The notes under the pieces: model-generated
What the model saw: the letters and a program-made list of their open reading frames with translations, nothing else
Databases searched by the model: none
Told to the model about the DNA's origin: nothing
Origin: Sulfurovum sp.
GTDB taxonomy: Bacteria; Campylobacterota; Campylobacteria; Campylobacterales; Sulfurovaceae
Direction: 5' to 3'
Length of the DNA: 64,000 bases
Assembly: GCA_020525365.1 (NCBI GenBank)
Contig: JAIZOF010000001.1
Location: 152,286 to 216,285, forward strand
Made by a program: the position numbers and the translations under genes
Part shown: positions 38,101 to 45,839 of the stretch, piece after piece
How positions within the stretch are numbered: the first letter of the stretch is position 1
How the letters are laid out: every line of letters begins with the position of its first letter

Positions 38101-38168
38101 GAAGCAAAGATGATGATGATATTATTATTACAGCAATGGGATATTTAAAAGAAAAAAAGTGCTGTTAA
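35148..38168 (+). CDS. mfd: Transcription-repair coupling factor
   Basis: This DNA translocase removes stalled RNA polymerase and recruits UvrA. The UvrB-like N-terminal part includes VSRGEVSFRGDIIDIFP; the RNA-polymerase-binding domain has LGDYVVHENHGVGIFKG. The RecG-like motor has Walker A SADVGFGKTEVA, DEEH (VVIDEEHKFGVKQ), MSATPIPRSL and QLRGRVGRG. It has 1006 residues. The frame is open from a GTG at 35139, but AAGG at 35136 is spaced correctly only for the ATG at 35148. Confidence 0.97.
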   Translation: MLSQAAIYEYLKNQYSAPSASLLLCKNDKEASQIADVAILLNYSTFVLPDIRTSTGENLRSYSEEIQQFMLTLTRYHNSSQSNTLQSTRHPKLLISPIKTILLPFPKPEYFSQKQITFGEMIDLKAFKDELYHWGYHFTDITVSRGEVSFRGDIIDIFPIQSENPYRISLFDEEIESIYMFDKNSQKRIGEEIESFEMTPAFLALDDMQYKMLKNRCKCSPYESFVKDIDALGLWHLDTLGESALVQHKALLAHNLDEEINEIYELDFPLIPRKDFLLPTIPEAKTYRDLEVADPNKLLEAHKEKQIIVLAKNESVVRGSQLSSFENIEFVYQEGIVNIMGSEQLILSLNKPIKRKKVKKSAIVLDELNLGDYVVHENHGVGIFKGIEKREVLGATSEFVSIQYHNEDMLFIPVSNLEVIDRYIAEGGALPILDRMGKASFSKLKAKVKEKLFAIASQIINLSAQRHLKKGIILKVPSEHAIFMSKAGFIHTEDQEHTIMEMLDDMQSGRMMDRLLSADVGFGKTEVAMNGIFVVARNGYQAMMIAPTTLLSAQHYKSLKERFSGWNISVARFDRYTTVKEKNAILKGLSEGNIDVVVGTHALLKAKFKSLALVVIDEEHKFGVKQKETLKEMSIDTHLLSMSATPIPRSLNMALSQVKCFSEILTPPTERQGVRTFIKSYDDKVIKEAILRELRRGGQIFYVFNAIAGIEEKKKILLEILPKLRIAVLHSKISAKETENEMIKFENGEYDVLLSTSIIESGIHMPHANTIIVDGADNFGMADLHQLRGRVGRGEREGYCYFIVTNKEHLSENARRRLLALESHSDLGSGAVLAFHDLEIRGGGNIIGEAQSGHIKQIGYSLYLRMLEDAICELSGQSKEVTRQVDMKLAVQAYLSEELIVEDRLRLELYRRLVQCETAGEVYEIENEIADRFGKLDTITRQFIDVMVMKVLAREQEISKVSSYGENIFIEFAQEDKARVTLKARSKDDDDIIITAMGYLKEKKCC

Positions 38169-38190
38169 ACTTTAGTTAGCCTCGCTCAAG

Positions 38191-38196
38191 TATAAT
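38191..38196 (+). promoter_or_regulatory. -10 box of the MoxR-Bat operon
   Basis: A perfect TATAAT, 35 nt before the moxR TTG start. AGGAG follows with 7-nt spacing to the start codon. Confidence 0.65.
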
Positions 38197-38225
38197 TTGC
38201 ACTATCAACTATTCAGGAGAGAACC

Positions 38226-39173
38226 TTGAGTCAAACAATTCAAAATATTAGAAAAGAGATTTCCAAAGTTTTGGTCGGACAAGACAAGATGGTAGAGGGG
38301 CTACTTGCAGGTTTACTCTGTCGTGGACATATTCTGCTTGAGGGGGTTCCAGGGCTTGCTAAAACTACGGCAGTCAATGCTATGGCAAAGACACTTGGAT
38401 TGAACTTCAAGCGTGTACAATTCACACCAGACCTGCTCCCTTCTGATATTATTGGAACAGAGATATATGATCCATCCAATAATACATTTAAGATTAAACA
38501 AGGACCAGTTTTTACCAATTTGCTCTTAGCCGATGAGATAAATCGTGCACCAGCAAAGGTACAGTCAGCCCTTTTGGAAGTAATGCAAGAGCGTCAAGTA
38601 ACTATTGGTGATGAGACCTTTAAAATAGACCTACCATTTTTGGTTATGGCAACACAGAATCCTGTTGAACAAGAGGGGGCATATGAGCTTCCAGAGGCAC
38701 AACTTGACCGTTTTATGATGAAGGTAGTTGTGGGCTATAATACTAAAAAAGAGGAACTTGAGATTGCCCGACGTGTAGCAAATAGTAGCTTTGAAGAGAT
38801 ACAGCAAGTAGCAACCAAAGAGGATCTTGAACGTATCCGGAAGGAAGCGATGGAAGTGCATATGGATGAAGAGATGGAGAAATATATTATCGAACTTGTT
38901 GCAACTACCCGTAATCCTAAAGCCTATGGGCTTGAGGAGCTTGAGGCATTCATTGAGTTTGGTGCTAGTCCACGTGCGAGTATCGATATGTACAAAGCTT
39001 CTCGTGCTATTGCTTACCTTAAAGGACAGGACTATGTTTCACCACTTGAGATTGCCTATATTGCTAAAGAAGTACTACGACACCGTATTATCCTCAGCTA
39101 TGAAGCACAAGCAGAAGATGTGACACAGGATTATATTATTGAAAAAATATTAGCTGCTGTACCCATACCATAG
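38226..39173 (+). CDS. MoxR-family AAA+ ATPase
   Basis: MoxR ATPases are thought to act as chaperones that help assemble or activate partners with VWA domains, and such partners follow here. Walker A GVPGLAKT, Walker B LLADEINRAP, the QNPVEQEGAYELPEAQLDRF sensor stretch and a C-terminal lid are complete. It has 315 residues. The start is TTG at 38226 with AGGAG. It is the first gene of a seven-gene same-strand cluster ending in BatD. Confidence 0.95.
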   Translation: MSQTIQNIRKEISKVLVGQDKMVEGLLAGLLCRGHILLEGVPGLAKTTAVNAMAKTLGLNFKRVQFTPDLLPSDIIGTEIYDPSNNTFKIKQGPVFTNLLLADEINRAPAKVQSALLEVMQERQVTIGDETFKIDLPFLVMATQNPVEQEGAYELPEAQLDRFMMKVVVGYNTKKEELEIARRVANSSFEEIQQVATKEDLERIRKEAMEVHMDEEMEKYIIELVATTRNPKAYGLEELEAFIEFGASPRASIDMYKASRAIAYLKGQDYVSPLEIAYIAKEVLRHRIILSYEAQAEDVTQDYIIEKILAAVPIP

Positions 39174-39224
39174 ACAGTAGCAATAAATAAGTTTGAAAAA
39201 TAAAATATTATCAGAGGAAATGGT

Positions 39225-40055
39225 TTGAACAAAGCAGTTAAGAAGATTGCCTTAAAGACCAAAAAGCAGGTTTATGGTGATATGCTTGGAAACAATGCTT
39301 CACTTTTTCAAGGTGAGGGTTTTGAGTTTGCTGAGTTGCGTGAGTATGTCTATGGAGATGATATCCGAAAGATTGATTGGAAGACAACTGCAAAGCTTGG
39401 TAAGCCTTTTGTTAAGATTTATAAAGAGGAGCGTGAACTCAATGTAGTTGTAGTGACAATCATGAGTGGGTCAATCTATTTTGGTACAGTGAAACAAAAA
39501 AGTGATACTGCTGCAGAGATAGTGGCAACATTGGGTTTCTCAGCAGTTAAAAATGCTGATCTTTTTTCACATTTAATTTTTGCAGATAAGCTCTATAGCA
39601 TTAGTAAACCAAGCAAGAAGCTCTTTTCGGTACATAAGGCAGTTGAAGAGGTGATACAATTTGATCCGTTAGGAAAACCAGCAGATTATAAGGCACTGGT
39701 AGAAATGCTTAATAGTCGCCTAAAAAAGAAAGCACTGCTTTTCATTATCTCAGACTTTGTTGGTGATATTGACTTGAAACTTTTAAGCAAGAAGCATGAT
39801 GTTTTTGCTGTGATGGTACGCGATAGGTTTGAAGAAGATCCAAATGAATTGGGCTATTTGCGTCTGATAGATATGGAGACAAAGCAGAGTCTTGAAGGCA
39901 ATATTGATAGCAGTATGTTAAAGCATTATAAAAAGGCATTACTTAAAAATGATGAGAAGCTCTACAGACAGTTCAAGAAGCAGGGTATACGTTTTACAAA
40001 GGTTTATACCCATGAAAATGCTGCAATCAATCTGATGAAGAGGATGAAGAGATAA
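39225..40055 (+). CDS. DUF58 family protein
   Basis: The 276-residue soluble protein has the DUF58 core FAELREYVYGDDIRKIDWKTTAKLGKPFVKIYKEERE. This is a degenerate VWA-like domain usually encoded right after moxR. Its biochemical role is unknown. The start is TTG at 39225 with GAGGA at 7 nt. Its TAA shares an A with the next gene's ATG. Confidence 0.92.
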   Translation: MNKAVKKIALKTKKQVYGDMLGNNASLFQGEGFEFAELREYVYGDDIRKIDWKTTAKLGKPFVKIYKEERELNVVVVTIMSGSIYFGTVKQKSDTAAEIVATLGFSAVKNADLFSHLIFADKLYSISKPSKKLFSVHKAVEEVIQFDPLGKPADYKALVEMLNSRLKKKALLFIISDFVGDIDLKLLSKKHDVFAVMVRDRFEEDPNELGYLRLIDMETKQSLEGNIDSSMLKHYKKALLKNDEKLYRQFKKQGIRFTKVYTHENAAINLMKRMKR

Positions 40056-40462
40056 TGAATGAGCAAAACCTTACGGCGCAATTAAGAGATATTAAGCCAC
40101 TGCTTGAGATTCCCGATAGTAGTTTCTATCTTTACTGGGGACTGATTGGTTTGGGAATATTATTATTTTTAATTACTCTTTTTTTTATTGCAAAAAAGTT
40201 GTGGGAGAATCGTAAGATTAATAAGGCCAAGCAGTATCTTGTTGCACTTAAATCTATTGATTGGAGTGATAGCAAGAAAGCTGCCTATAAGGCGACACAC
40301 TATGCAAGGCTTTTGGCAACAGATGATCGGCGAAAAGAGCTTTTTTCGCAACTTGAGCCGATGCTAGAGAAACATAAGTATAAAAAAGTGGTTGATCAAG
40401 TCGACCAAGATACACTCAATAAATTTAATCTTTATGTGCAGGTAGCAGATGAGTCAATTTAG
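40055..40462 (+). CDS. Small single-span membrane protein of the Bat operon (DUF4381-like)
   Basis: The 135-residue protein has the motif LRDIKPLLEIPD before one membrane segment (about residues 26-50) and a helical cytoplasmic tail. This matches the DUF4381-type component found between DUF58 and VWA genes in MoxR operons. It starts on the DUF58 stop (TAATG) and overlaps the following VWA gene by 14 nt. Function unknown; probably part of the same membrane complex. Confidence 0.75.
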   Translation: MNEQNLTAQLRDIKPLLEIPDSSFYLYWGLIGLGILLFLITLFFIAKKLWENRKINKAKQYLVALKSIDWSDSKKAAYKATHYARLLATDDRRKELFSQLEPMLEKHKYKKVVDQVDQDTLNKFNLYVQVADESI

Positions 40463-41366
40463 TTTTGAATATCCATTAATATTTTTAGTTATATTGCTCT
40501 TTGTGGTGTGTGCCAGATGGTGCAAGGAGCGGAGTCGTGCAATCTTTTTCCCTCATGTGGCAACACTGATTGTAGGAGAAAAACACAAAAGTACTTTGTT
40601 GTTATGGTTAAAATGGGTTGGTATTGTTTTGGCAATAACAGCATTGGCATCACCGGTGATTACAAAGAGTTATACCAACTCTAAAAAAGAGGGGCACGAC
40701 ATTGTGCTGGTTATTGATAGTTCTGATTCGATGCGTCAAATAGGTTTTGACCGCAACAAACCACTTAATAATAAATTTGATGTGGTTAAAGAGGTGGTTG
40801 AAGATTTTATTGAGAAGCGAGAGAATGACCGTATTGGTATTGTGACTTTTGCTGATGTAGCATTTATTGCTTCGCCGTTGACTTTTGAGAAAAAGTTCCT
40901 AACTGATATTACGCGTATGCAGAAGCTTGGTGTGGCAGGAAAACGTACCGCTATTAATGATGCACTTGTACAAGCATATAATCTTTTGAACAAGAGTAAA
41001 GCCAAGAGTAAGATTATTATTCTTCTGACAGATGGTATTGACAATATGAGTAAAGTGCCATTTCTTGATGTTAAGAGTATGATTGAAAAACAAAAAGTAA
41101 AACTCTACACTATTGGTATTGGTGGATTACATGACTATGATGCACAGTACTTAGAAGCTCTTGCTAAAGCAGGACATGCAGAAGCATTTGGTGCACGTGA
41201 TGCCCATATGCTAGAGCAGATCTATGCCGAGATTGATAAGATGGAGGCAAGTAAACTCAACAATAAAAAGGTTATAGAGCATACTTACCTTTACGTCTAC
41301 CCACTCTTTTTAGCAGTACTAAGTTTATTGTTGTTTCTCTATTTTAGAAATCAAAAAGGAGTATAG
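40449..41366 (+). CDS. batA: BatA-like membrane VWA-domain protein
   Basis: It has two N-terminal membrane segments (about residues 8-22 and 52-70), a VWA domain and a C-terminal membrane segment. The metal-ion-dependent adhesion site is intact: D90-x-S92-x-S94 in VLVIDSSDSM, a Thr in KRTAINDAL, and LLTDGIDN. It has 305 residues. Bat proteins were first described for aerotolerance in Bacteroides; the role here is inferred. The gene symbol follows operon position. Confidence 0.85.
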   Translation: MSQFSFEYPLIFLVILLFVVCARWCKERSRAIFFPHVATLIVGEKHKSTLLLWLKWVGIVLAITALASPVITKSYTNSKKEGHDIVLVIDSSDSMRQIGFDRNKPLNNKFDVVKEVVEDFIEKRENDRIGIVTFADVAFIASPLTFEKKFLTDITRMQKLGVAGKRTAINDALVQAYNLLNKSKAKSKIIILLTDGIDNMSKVPFLDVKSMIEKQKVKLYTIGIGGLHDYDAQYLEALAKAGHAEAFGARDAHMLEQIYAEIDKMEASKLNNKKVIEHTYLYVYPLFLAVLSLLLFLYFRNQKGV

Positions 41367-41370
41367 GAGA

Positions 41371-41466
41371 ATGAAGAACAATAAAGGCATTGTGCGGCAG
41401 TACAAATCAACACCCTTTGCTTTTTATTCCTTATTCTATACTTGCCAAAAAGAGGAGGTGCTTTGA
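41371..41466 (+). CDS. Possible 31-codon ORF between the two VWA genes
   Basis: It begins at ATG 41371, four bases after the batA-like stop and directly behind AGGAGA. It ends in a TGA that shares its A with the next ATG (TGATG at 41464). The product has no motif I recognise. Its exact fit between two coding genes favours a coupling role, but the ribosome-binding site is too close to the ATG, so it may not be translated. Confidence 0.3.
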   Translation: MKNNKGIVRQYKSTPFAFYSLFYTCQKEEVL

Positions 41467-42449
41467 TGGAATTTGTCTATCCATATCTTTTTTGGATCAT
41501 GATCATACCTTTTGTTATTTTTATGGTATTGGTCTCAACCAATAAAGAGCATCTTTCACGTATTTTTGATACCAAAGTACTAAAGCGTTTAAGTGCAGGA
41601 GACGAGAGTATGCCTCAGAGATTGCGTAACATTATTCTTTTTATGGCAATCTTCTTTATGATTGTGGCACTGGCACGCCCTGTGGTGAATGAAGGTGAGA
41701 AGAGTGTGCAGATACAGGGGTTGACAGTATTGAGCGCATTGGATATCTCTGGTTCAATGCGAAGTAAAGATACTTACCCTAATCGTTTAGAGTTTGCCAA
41801 AAAGAAAATGATGACATTCTTTGATGACATGCCAAGTGATGAAGTTGGTGTGGCAGCATTTGCTTATAGCTCTTTTGTGCTTGCCCCTTTTACCAGTGAC
41901 AAAGAGACACTTAAAATGATTATTGAGGGAGTTGATGACTCCTATATTAATATGGGTTCAACTGATTTTGCAGCACTAGGTGAGCTAGCAGCAGAACTGT
42001 TGAAAGAAAAAAAGCCAAAAATTCTTGTACTCTTTACTGATGGTGGAGACGAAGAAGCAATTGCTGGTTTTTCTGATATTCTCAAGGAAAATAAGATAGA
42101 CCTCTATGTAGTACTGGTAGGTACCAAGCAAGGAGCACCAGTACTTGATACTAATGGCAGGACAATGAAACTCAAAGATGGTAGTATCGCTATTACTCAG
42201 CGCAATGATGCACTTGGACTCCTTGCTAAAGAGAATGGTGCCTATGTAATTGCTGGGAACGGAAAAGGTGATATGAAAAAACTTACCAATGTAATACATG
42301 CAAAATATAAAATGCAAGAGCAGGGAAAAGTAAAGATATATCAGCGCAGTGAGTATTTTTACTATCCATTGGCACTGGCACTACTTTTATTAATAATAGG
42401 GTTGAGTTCGCTACCACAATTTTCAATGAACAATGGAGGTAAATCATGA
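41466..42449 (+). CDS. batB: BatB-like membrane VWA-domain protein
   Basis: A second membrane VWA protein with the same layout as the previous one: N-terminal membrane segments at about 7-23 and 55-71, MIDAS residues D93-x-S95-x-S97 in ALDISGSM, a Thr in GSTDFAAL, LFTDGGDEE, and a C-terminal segment. It has 327 residues. The frame is open from a TTG at 41442, but GAGGAGG correctly spaced before ATG 41466 fixes the start. It overlaps the TPR gene as ATGA. Confidence 0.88.
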   Translation: MEFVYPYLFWIMIIPFVIFMVLVSTNKEHLSRIFDTKVLKRLSAGDESMPQRLRNIILFMAIFFMIVALARPVVNEGEKSVQIQGLTVLSALDISGSMRSKDTYPNRLEFAKKKMMTFFDDMPSDEVGVAAFAYSSFVLAPFTSDKETLKMIIEGVDDSYINMGSTDFAALGELAAELLKEKKPKILVLFTDGGDEEAIAGFSDILKENKIDLYVVLVGTKQGAPVLDTNGRTMKLKDGSIAITQRNDALGLLAKENGAYVIAGNGKGDMKKLTNVIHAKYKMQEQGKVKIYQRSEYFYYPLALALLLLIIGLSSLPQFSMNNGGKS

Positions 42450-43267
42450 AGTATAAAAAATATTTAATATTTTTTACCCTTTTTTGTTCTTTGTCTACTA
42501 CCCTCTATGGAAATTTGACAGACTTTAAGACTATTAAAGAGGCAAAACAAGCCTACAGTGAAAAGAAATATACCAAAAGTGCAATGCTCTACGACTCTCT
42601 AGACAAAGCACTTCCGCAAAAGTCATATGATGCAGGTAATGCTTACTATAAGTCTAAAAACTATGATGCATCACTTAAGGCATATGAAATGGCTAAAGGC
42701 AAAGGAGTTGATGAGGCACAGCGTTTACACAATGTGGGAAATGTTCATTTTATGAAAAATGAATTGGATAAGGCAATTGAAGCCTACGAGAAGGCACTTC
42801 ACATCAAAGAGGATAAAGATACTCGCTTTAACCTAGAGCTTGCAAAGAAAAAAAAGAAACAACAAAATCAGAAGAAGAAACAGCAGCAAAAACAGAATAA
42901 AGATCAGAAAAAAAACAATAAACAGAATAAAAATAAAAATAAAAAAAATCAAAAAAGGCATGATCAAAACAACAAGAAGCAAAACAATAAGCAAGAAGAT
43001 TCTAAAAAGAAAAAAAATCAAAATAAGAAAGATGATAAGAAAAAACGTAAGTCTGGCAAAGAACAAAAACCTAAAAATAAAAAAGAGGATCAGGCTTCTA
43101 GTCAGACCAAAGAACAGAAAAAGAAGATGAATCAGGAAGAGAAACTCAAGCAAGCAGAGTTAAAGCGTCTACTTAAGAAGATGGGACAAAAGAAGGCTCC
43201 AACAATGATGTATCAGATGGGTGGCAGAAGAAAGCCCAAAAAGAGAAAGGATATAAAACCGTGGTAA
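42446..43267 (+). CDS. batC: BatC-like TPR protein with a long Lys/Asn/Gln tail
   Basis: A signal peptide (residues 1-22) is followed by TPR-like repeats (about 40-130, with SYDAGNAYYKSKNYDASLKA and RLHNVGNVHFMKNELDKA). Residues about 134-230 are then almost wholly Lys, Asn, Gln and acidic residues. The end is short and basic (MMYQMGGRRKPKKRKD). TPR proteins of Bat operons are thought to scaffold the VWA proteins. The tail is unusually long and polar and should be disordered. It has 273 residues. Confidence 0.85.
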   Translation: MKYKKYLIFFTLFCSLSTTLYGNLTDFKTIKEAKQAYSEKKYTKSAMLYDSLDKALPQKSYDAGNAYYKSKNYDASLKAYEMAKGKGVDEAQRLHNVGNVHFMKNELDKAIEAYEKALHIKEDKDTRFNLELAKKKKKQQNQKKKQQQKQNKDQKKNNKQNKNKNKKNQKRHDQNNKKQNNKQEDSKKKKNQNKKDDKKKRKSGKEQKPKNKKEDQASSQTKEQKKKMNQEEKLKQAELKRLLKKMGQKKAPTMMYQMGGRRKPKKRKDIKPW

Positions 43268-43301
43268 AAAACAGTATAACAAATACTATAAGGAACTATC
43301 A

Positions 43302-44816
43302 ATGAAAAAATTATTATCGATATTATGCATTTTTTATTGTTCGATAACCACTCTTCTCTCGGCGGCAAGCGTGGAAGCAGTAGTGAGTCCAAAAGAAGCT
43401 GTACAAGGCAACCCTGTACAGCTAAAGATTATTGCTGAGGGTGAAGGGATTGGGTTTCCACAAATTGATACCATTAATGGTGTACCAGTAGAGAGTAGAG
43501 GCATGACACGACAGACCTCTATACAGATTATTAATGGAAAAGAGACACAGACACACACAACTACTCTTGTTTTGACCTTTGCGCCCAAAAGTGATATGAC
43601 TATTCCTGTCTATACAGTCAAAATAGATGGAAAAGAGTATCAGACTAAGCCAATTGCTTTAAAGGTTACAAAGTCAACTGCACCACAGGGTCTCAACAAT
43701 GAAGCATTAATGTTAATGATGAAAGTGGATAAGCATGAGATCGTTATGGGTGAGCCAGTAGTGGCAACAGTCTATTTGTCTGTACGTAGTGATATGCGTC
43801 TTTCAAATCGTTCACAATATAATCGTCCCTCTTTTAAAGGATTTTTCATCAAAAATACAGGAAAGCCTAAATTTTACATGAAGGGCAATTATCGTATTAG
43901 AGAATTTAGATATATTCTTATGCCACAAAAAGAAGGACACTACATACTTGATTCAGCAACTGCTAGAGTGGCATTACTCAATGCAAATAGAAGAAATATA
44001 TTTGGTCACTTTTCTAATAGAAGATGGAGAGAAGTACAGTCAAATACATTTGATATTGATGTAAAACCTATACCACAAGATACTGACTTGGTAGGGCATT
44101 TTTATATTGAGAATAAGATTGATAAGACAGAGACCAAAGAGAATAAACCAGTTAATTTGACTGTGACTATTGAAGGGGATGGCAACCTTGAAGATTATGA
44201 AATGTTAAATTATGATATTGATGGAGTAATGATCTATAGTGATGATGCAGAGGTATCAACTAGAGTGATTGGAACGAAGCTTAAGAGTACCTATATCAAG
44301 AAATTTACTTTTATTGGTGATCATGATTTTAAAATTCCATCACAAATATTGACAGTATATGATCCTCAAAGTAAAGAGACAAAAATACTGAAGATACCCG
44401 AATATAACATTAAAGTAGAGGCAAGACATGCCACAACTACGACAGTTTCTGCCTCTAAGGCCAAAGAGGATCATCCTGGAGAGATTCAGACCAATTTAAA
44501 GCTATCTTCAGCTGATATGGGCGAGCATAGTGCCAAAGAAACTATGACTGTTGAGAAGATGCCCTCATGGTGGATGCTCCTTATTGCATTTTTTGTGGGC
44601 ATAGTAACAACATATTTGACAACAAAGTTAAAATGGCAACCTAAGGTAGCTACATTCAACGAGAAGGATGCCCTAAAAGTACTCTATGCCCACATGAGTG
44701 AAGACCCCAAGGCTGAAGCAATGGTTCGCAAGCTTTATGCCAAGAAAAATGGACAAAAAAATATTGTTATTGATAAAAAAGAGCTTAAGGCACTTATGAA
44801 GAAATATATAAAGTGA
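43302..44816 (+). CDS. batD: BatD family protein
   Basis: A 504-residue exported protein. The signal peptide covers about residues 1-21. Ig-like beta domains typical of BatD follow (VVSPKEAVQGNPVQLKI, ETQTHTTTLVLTFAPK, VTIEGDGNLEDYEM). A membrane segment lies near residues 421-440, then a small basic cytoplasmic domain. It closes the MoxR-Bat operon and is followed by a convergent tyrA. Confidence 0.88.
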   Translation: MKKLLSILCIFYCSITTLLSAASVEAVVSPKEAVQGNPVQLKIIAEGEGIGFPQIDTINGVPVESRGMTRQTSIQIINGKETQTHTTTLVLTFAPKSDMTIPVYTVKIDGKEYQTKPIALKVTKSTAPQGLNNEALMLMMKVDKHEIVMGEPVVATVYLSVRSDMRLSNRSQYNRPSFKGFFIKNTGKPKFYMKGNYRIREFRYILMPQKEGHYILDSATARVALLNANRRNIFGHFSNRRWREVQSNTFDIDVKPIPQDTDLVGHFYIENKIDKTETKENKPVNLTVTIEGDGNLEDYEMLNYDIDGVMIYSDDAEVSTRVIGTKLKSTYIKKFTFIGDHDFKIPSQILTVYDPQSKETKILKIPEYNIKVEARHATTTTVSASKAKEDHPGEIQTNLKLSSADMGEHSAKETMTVEKMPSWWMLLIAFFVGIVTTYLTTKLKWQPKVATFNEKDALKVLYAHMSEDPKAEAMVRKLYAKKNGQKNIVIDKKELKALMKKYIK

Positions 44817-44846
44817 AATTGCAATAAGGAGGGGACATAAACCATC

Positions 44847-45686
44847 TCAAAGAATGTCATGAAGCTTATTTGCCTCCTCCATCCATGCATTGAGTGATTC
44901 CCACTCTTCGTTCTCTACCATTTTTTTACATAGTTTTAGTTCTTTTTGAAAATATCCAATTGCTTCAAGTATATTTTCCTTATTTTGTCTAAAGACATCT
45001 TCCCACATATTAGGGCTTGACTTGGCAATACGACTCATATCTCTAAATCCACCACCTGCAAGAGCAACAATGCTTTCTGGGTCTTCTTGTCGCATAACAG
45101 TATTGGCAAGCGCATAGCTGAGTGCATGAGGCATATGAGAAATAAATGCAGCATGCCTGTCATGCTCCTTGGTCCCCATATAGACCAACTTCATACCAAT
45201 TTTAGTAAAGAGATTTTTAGCAGTTTTTTGTTGGTTTTTTCCACTTTTTTCTATATCACAAAATACAATGACTTTTTCTTTATAAAGATCAGAGAGGGCA
45301 GCAGTAGGACCAAACTTTTCTGTCCCAGTCATGGGGTGAGCGGTGACAAAAAGATGTCGTATCTCTTTTGGAATACTCTCAGAAATCTTTGCTTTAGTGC
45401 TCCCTAAATCAATTACAGTACAGTTAGCATTGGTAGGTTTGAACTCTTTGATAATAGCAATGATGCTATCAACTGGGACTGTCAAGATGATAATATCACA
45501 GTGACTAAGTGCTTCAAGGGAATCGACTATTTCATTTACTAGTCCCAACCTCAATGCCTGTGAACAGTGCCTTGGATTGTGATCAAGCCCGATAAAGTAG
45601 TAGGAGGAATGTGTCTTCTTGAGTGCAAGAGAGAGTGAGCCTCCCATAAGCCCTAGTCCAACAATACCAATCTGTGTTACCGACAT
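44847..45686 (-). CDS. tyrA: Prephenate dehydrogenase
   Basis: It oxidises prephenate to 4-hydroxyphenylpyruvate for tyrosine. The Rossmann motif GIVGLGLMGGSLSLAL, TVPVDSI, and the catalytic-region AHPMTGTEKFGP and FISHMPHALSYAL are present. The frame is open 26 codons upstream, but the extra stretch has no conserved sequence, and AAGAGA precedes the ATG at 45686, giving 279 residues. It is monofunctional, without a chorismate mutase, which is consistent with pheA carrying the mutase. Confidence 0.93.
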   Translation of the reverse strand: MSVTQIGIVGLGLMGGSLSLALKKTHSSYYFIGLDHNPRHCSQALRLGLVNEIVDSLEALSHCDIIILTVPVDSIIAIIKEFKPTNANCTVIDLGSTKAKISESIPKEIRHLFVTAHPMTGTEKFGPTAALSDLYKEKVIVFCDIEKSGKNQQKTAKNLFTKIGMKLVYMGTKEHDRHAAFISHMPHALSYALANTVMRQEDPESIVALAGGGFRDMSRIAKSSPNMWEDVFRQNKENILEAIGYFQKELKLCKKMVENEEWESLNAWMEEANKLHDIL

Positions 45687-45839
45687 ATTTTTCTCTTTGT
45701 GGTGAGATGTGCCTTGGAAGATACCAGCAGCAGATACGTTACCAAGATTATAGCATTTTTTCATACACCTCTTATTGAAAAAACGCTAAAATTCAAATAA
45801 ATTTTTCATGTAGGAACTACTATACCACAAGGTGATTTT

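Noticed and set aside
42833..43153. 106-codon antisense frame that looks like a membrane protein (Phe/Leu/Ile-rich)
   Set aside because: It is simply the complement of the AAA/AAT/CAA-rich BatC tail.
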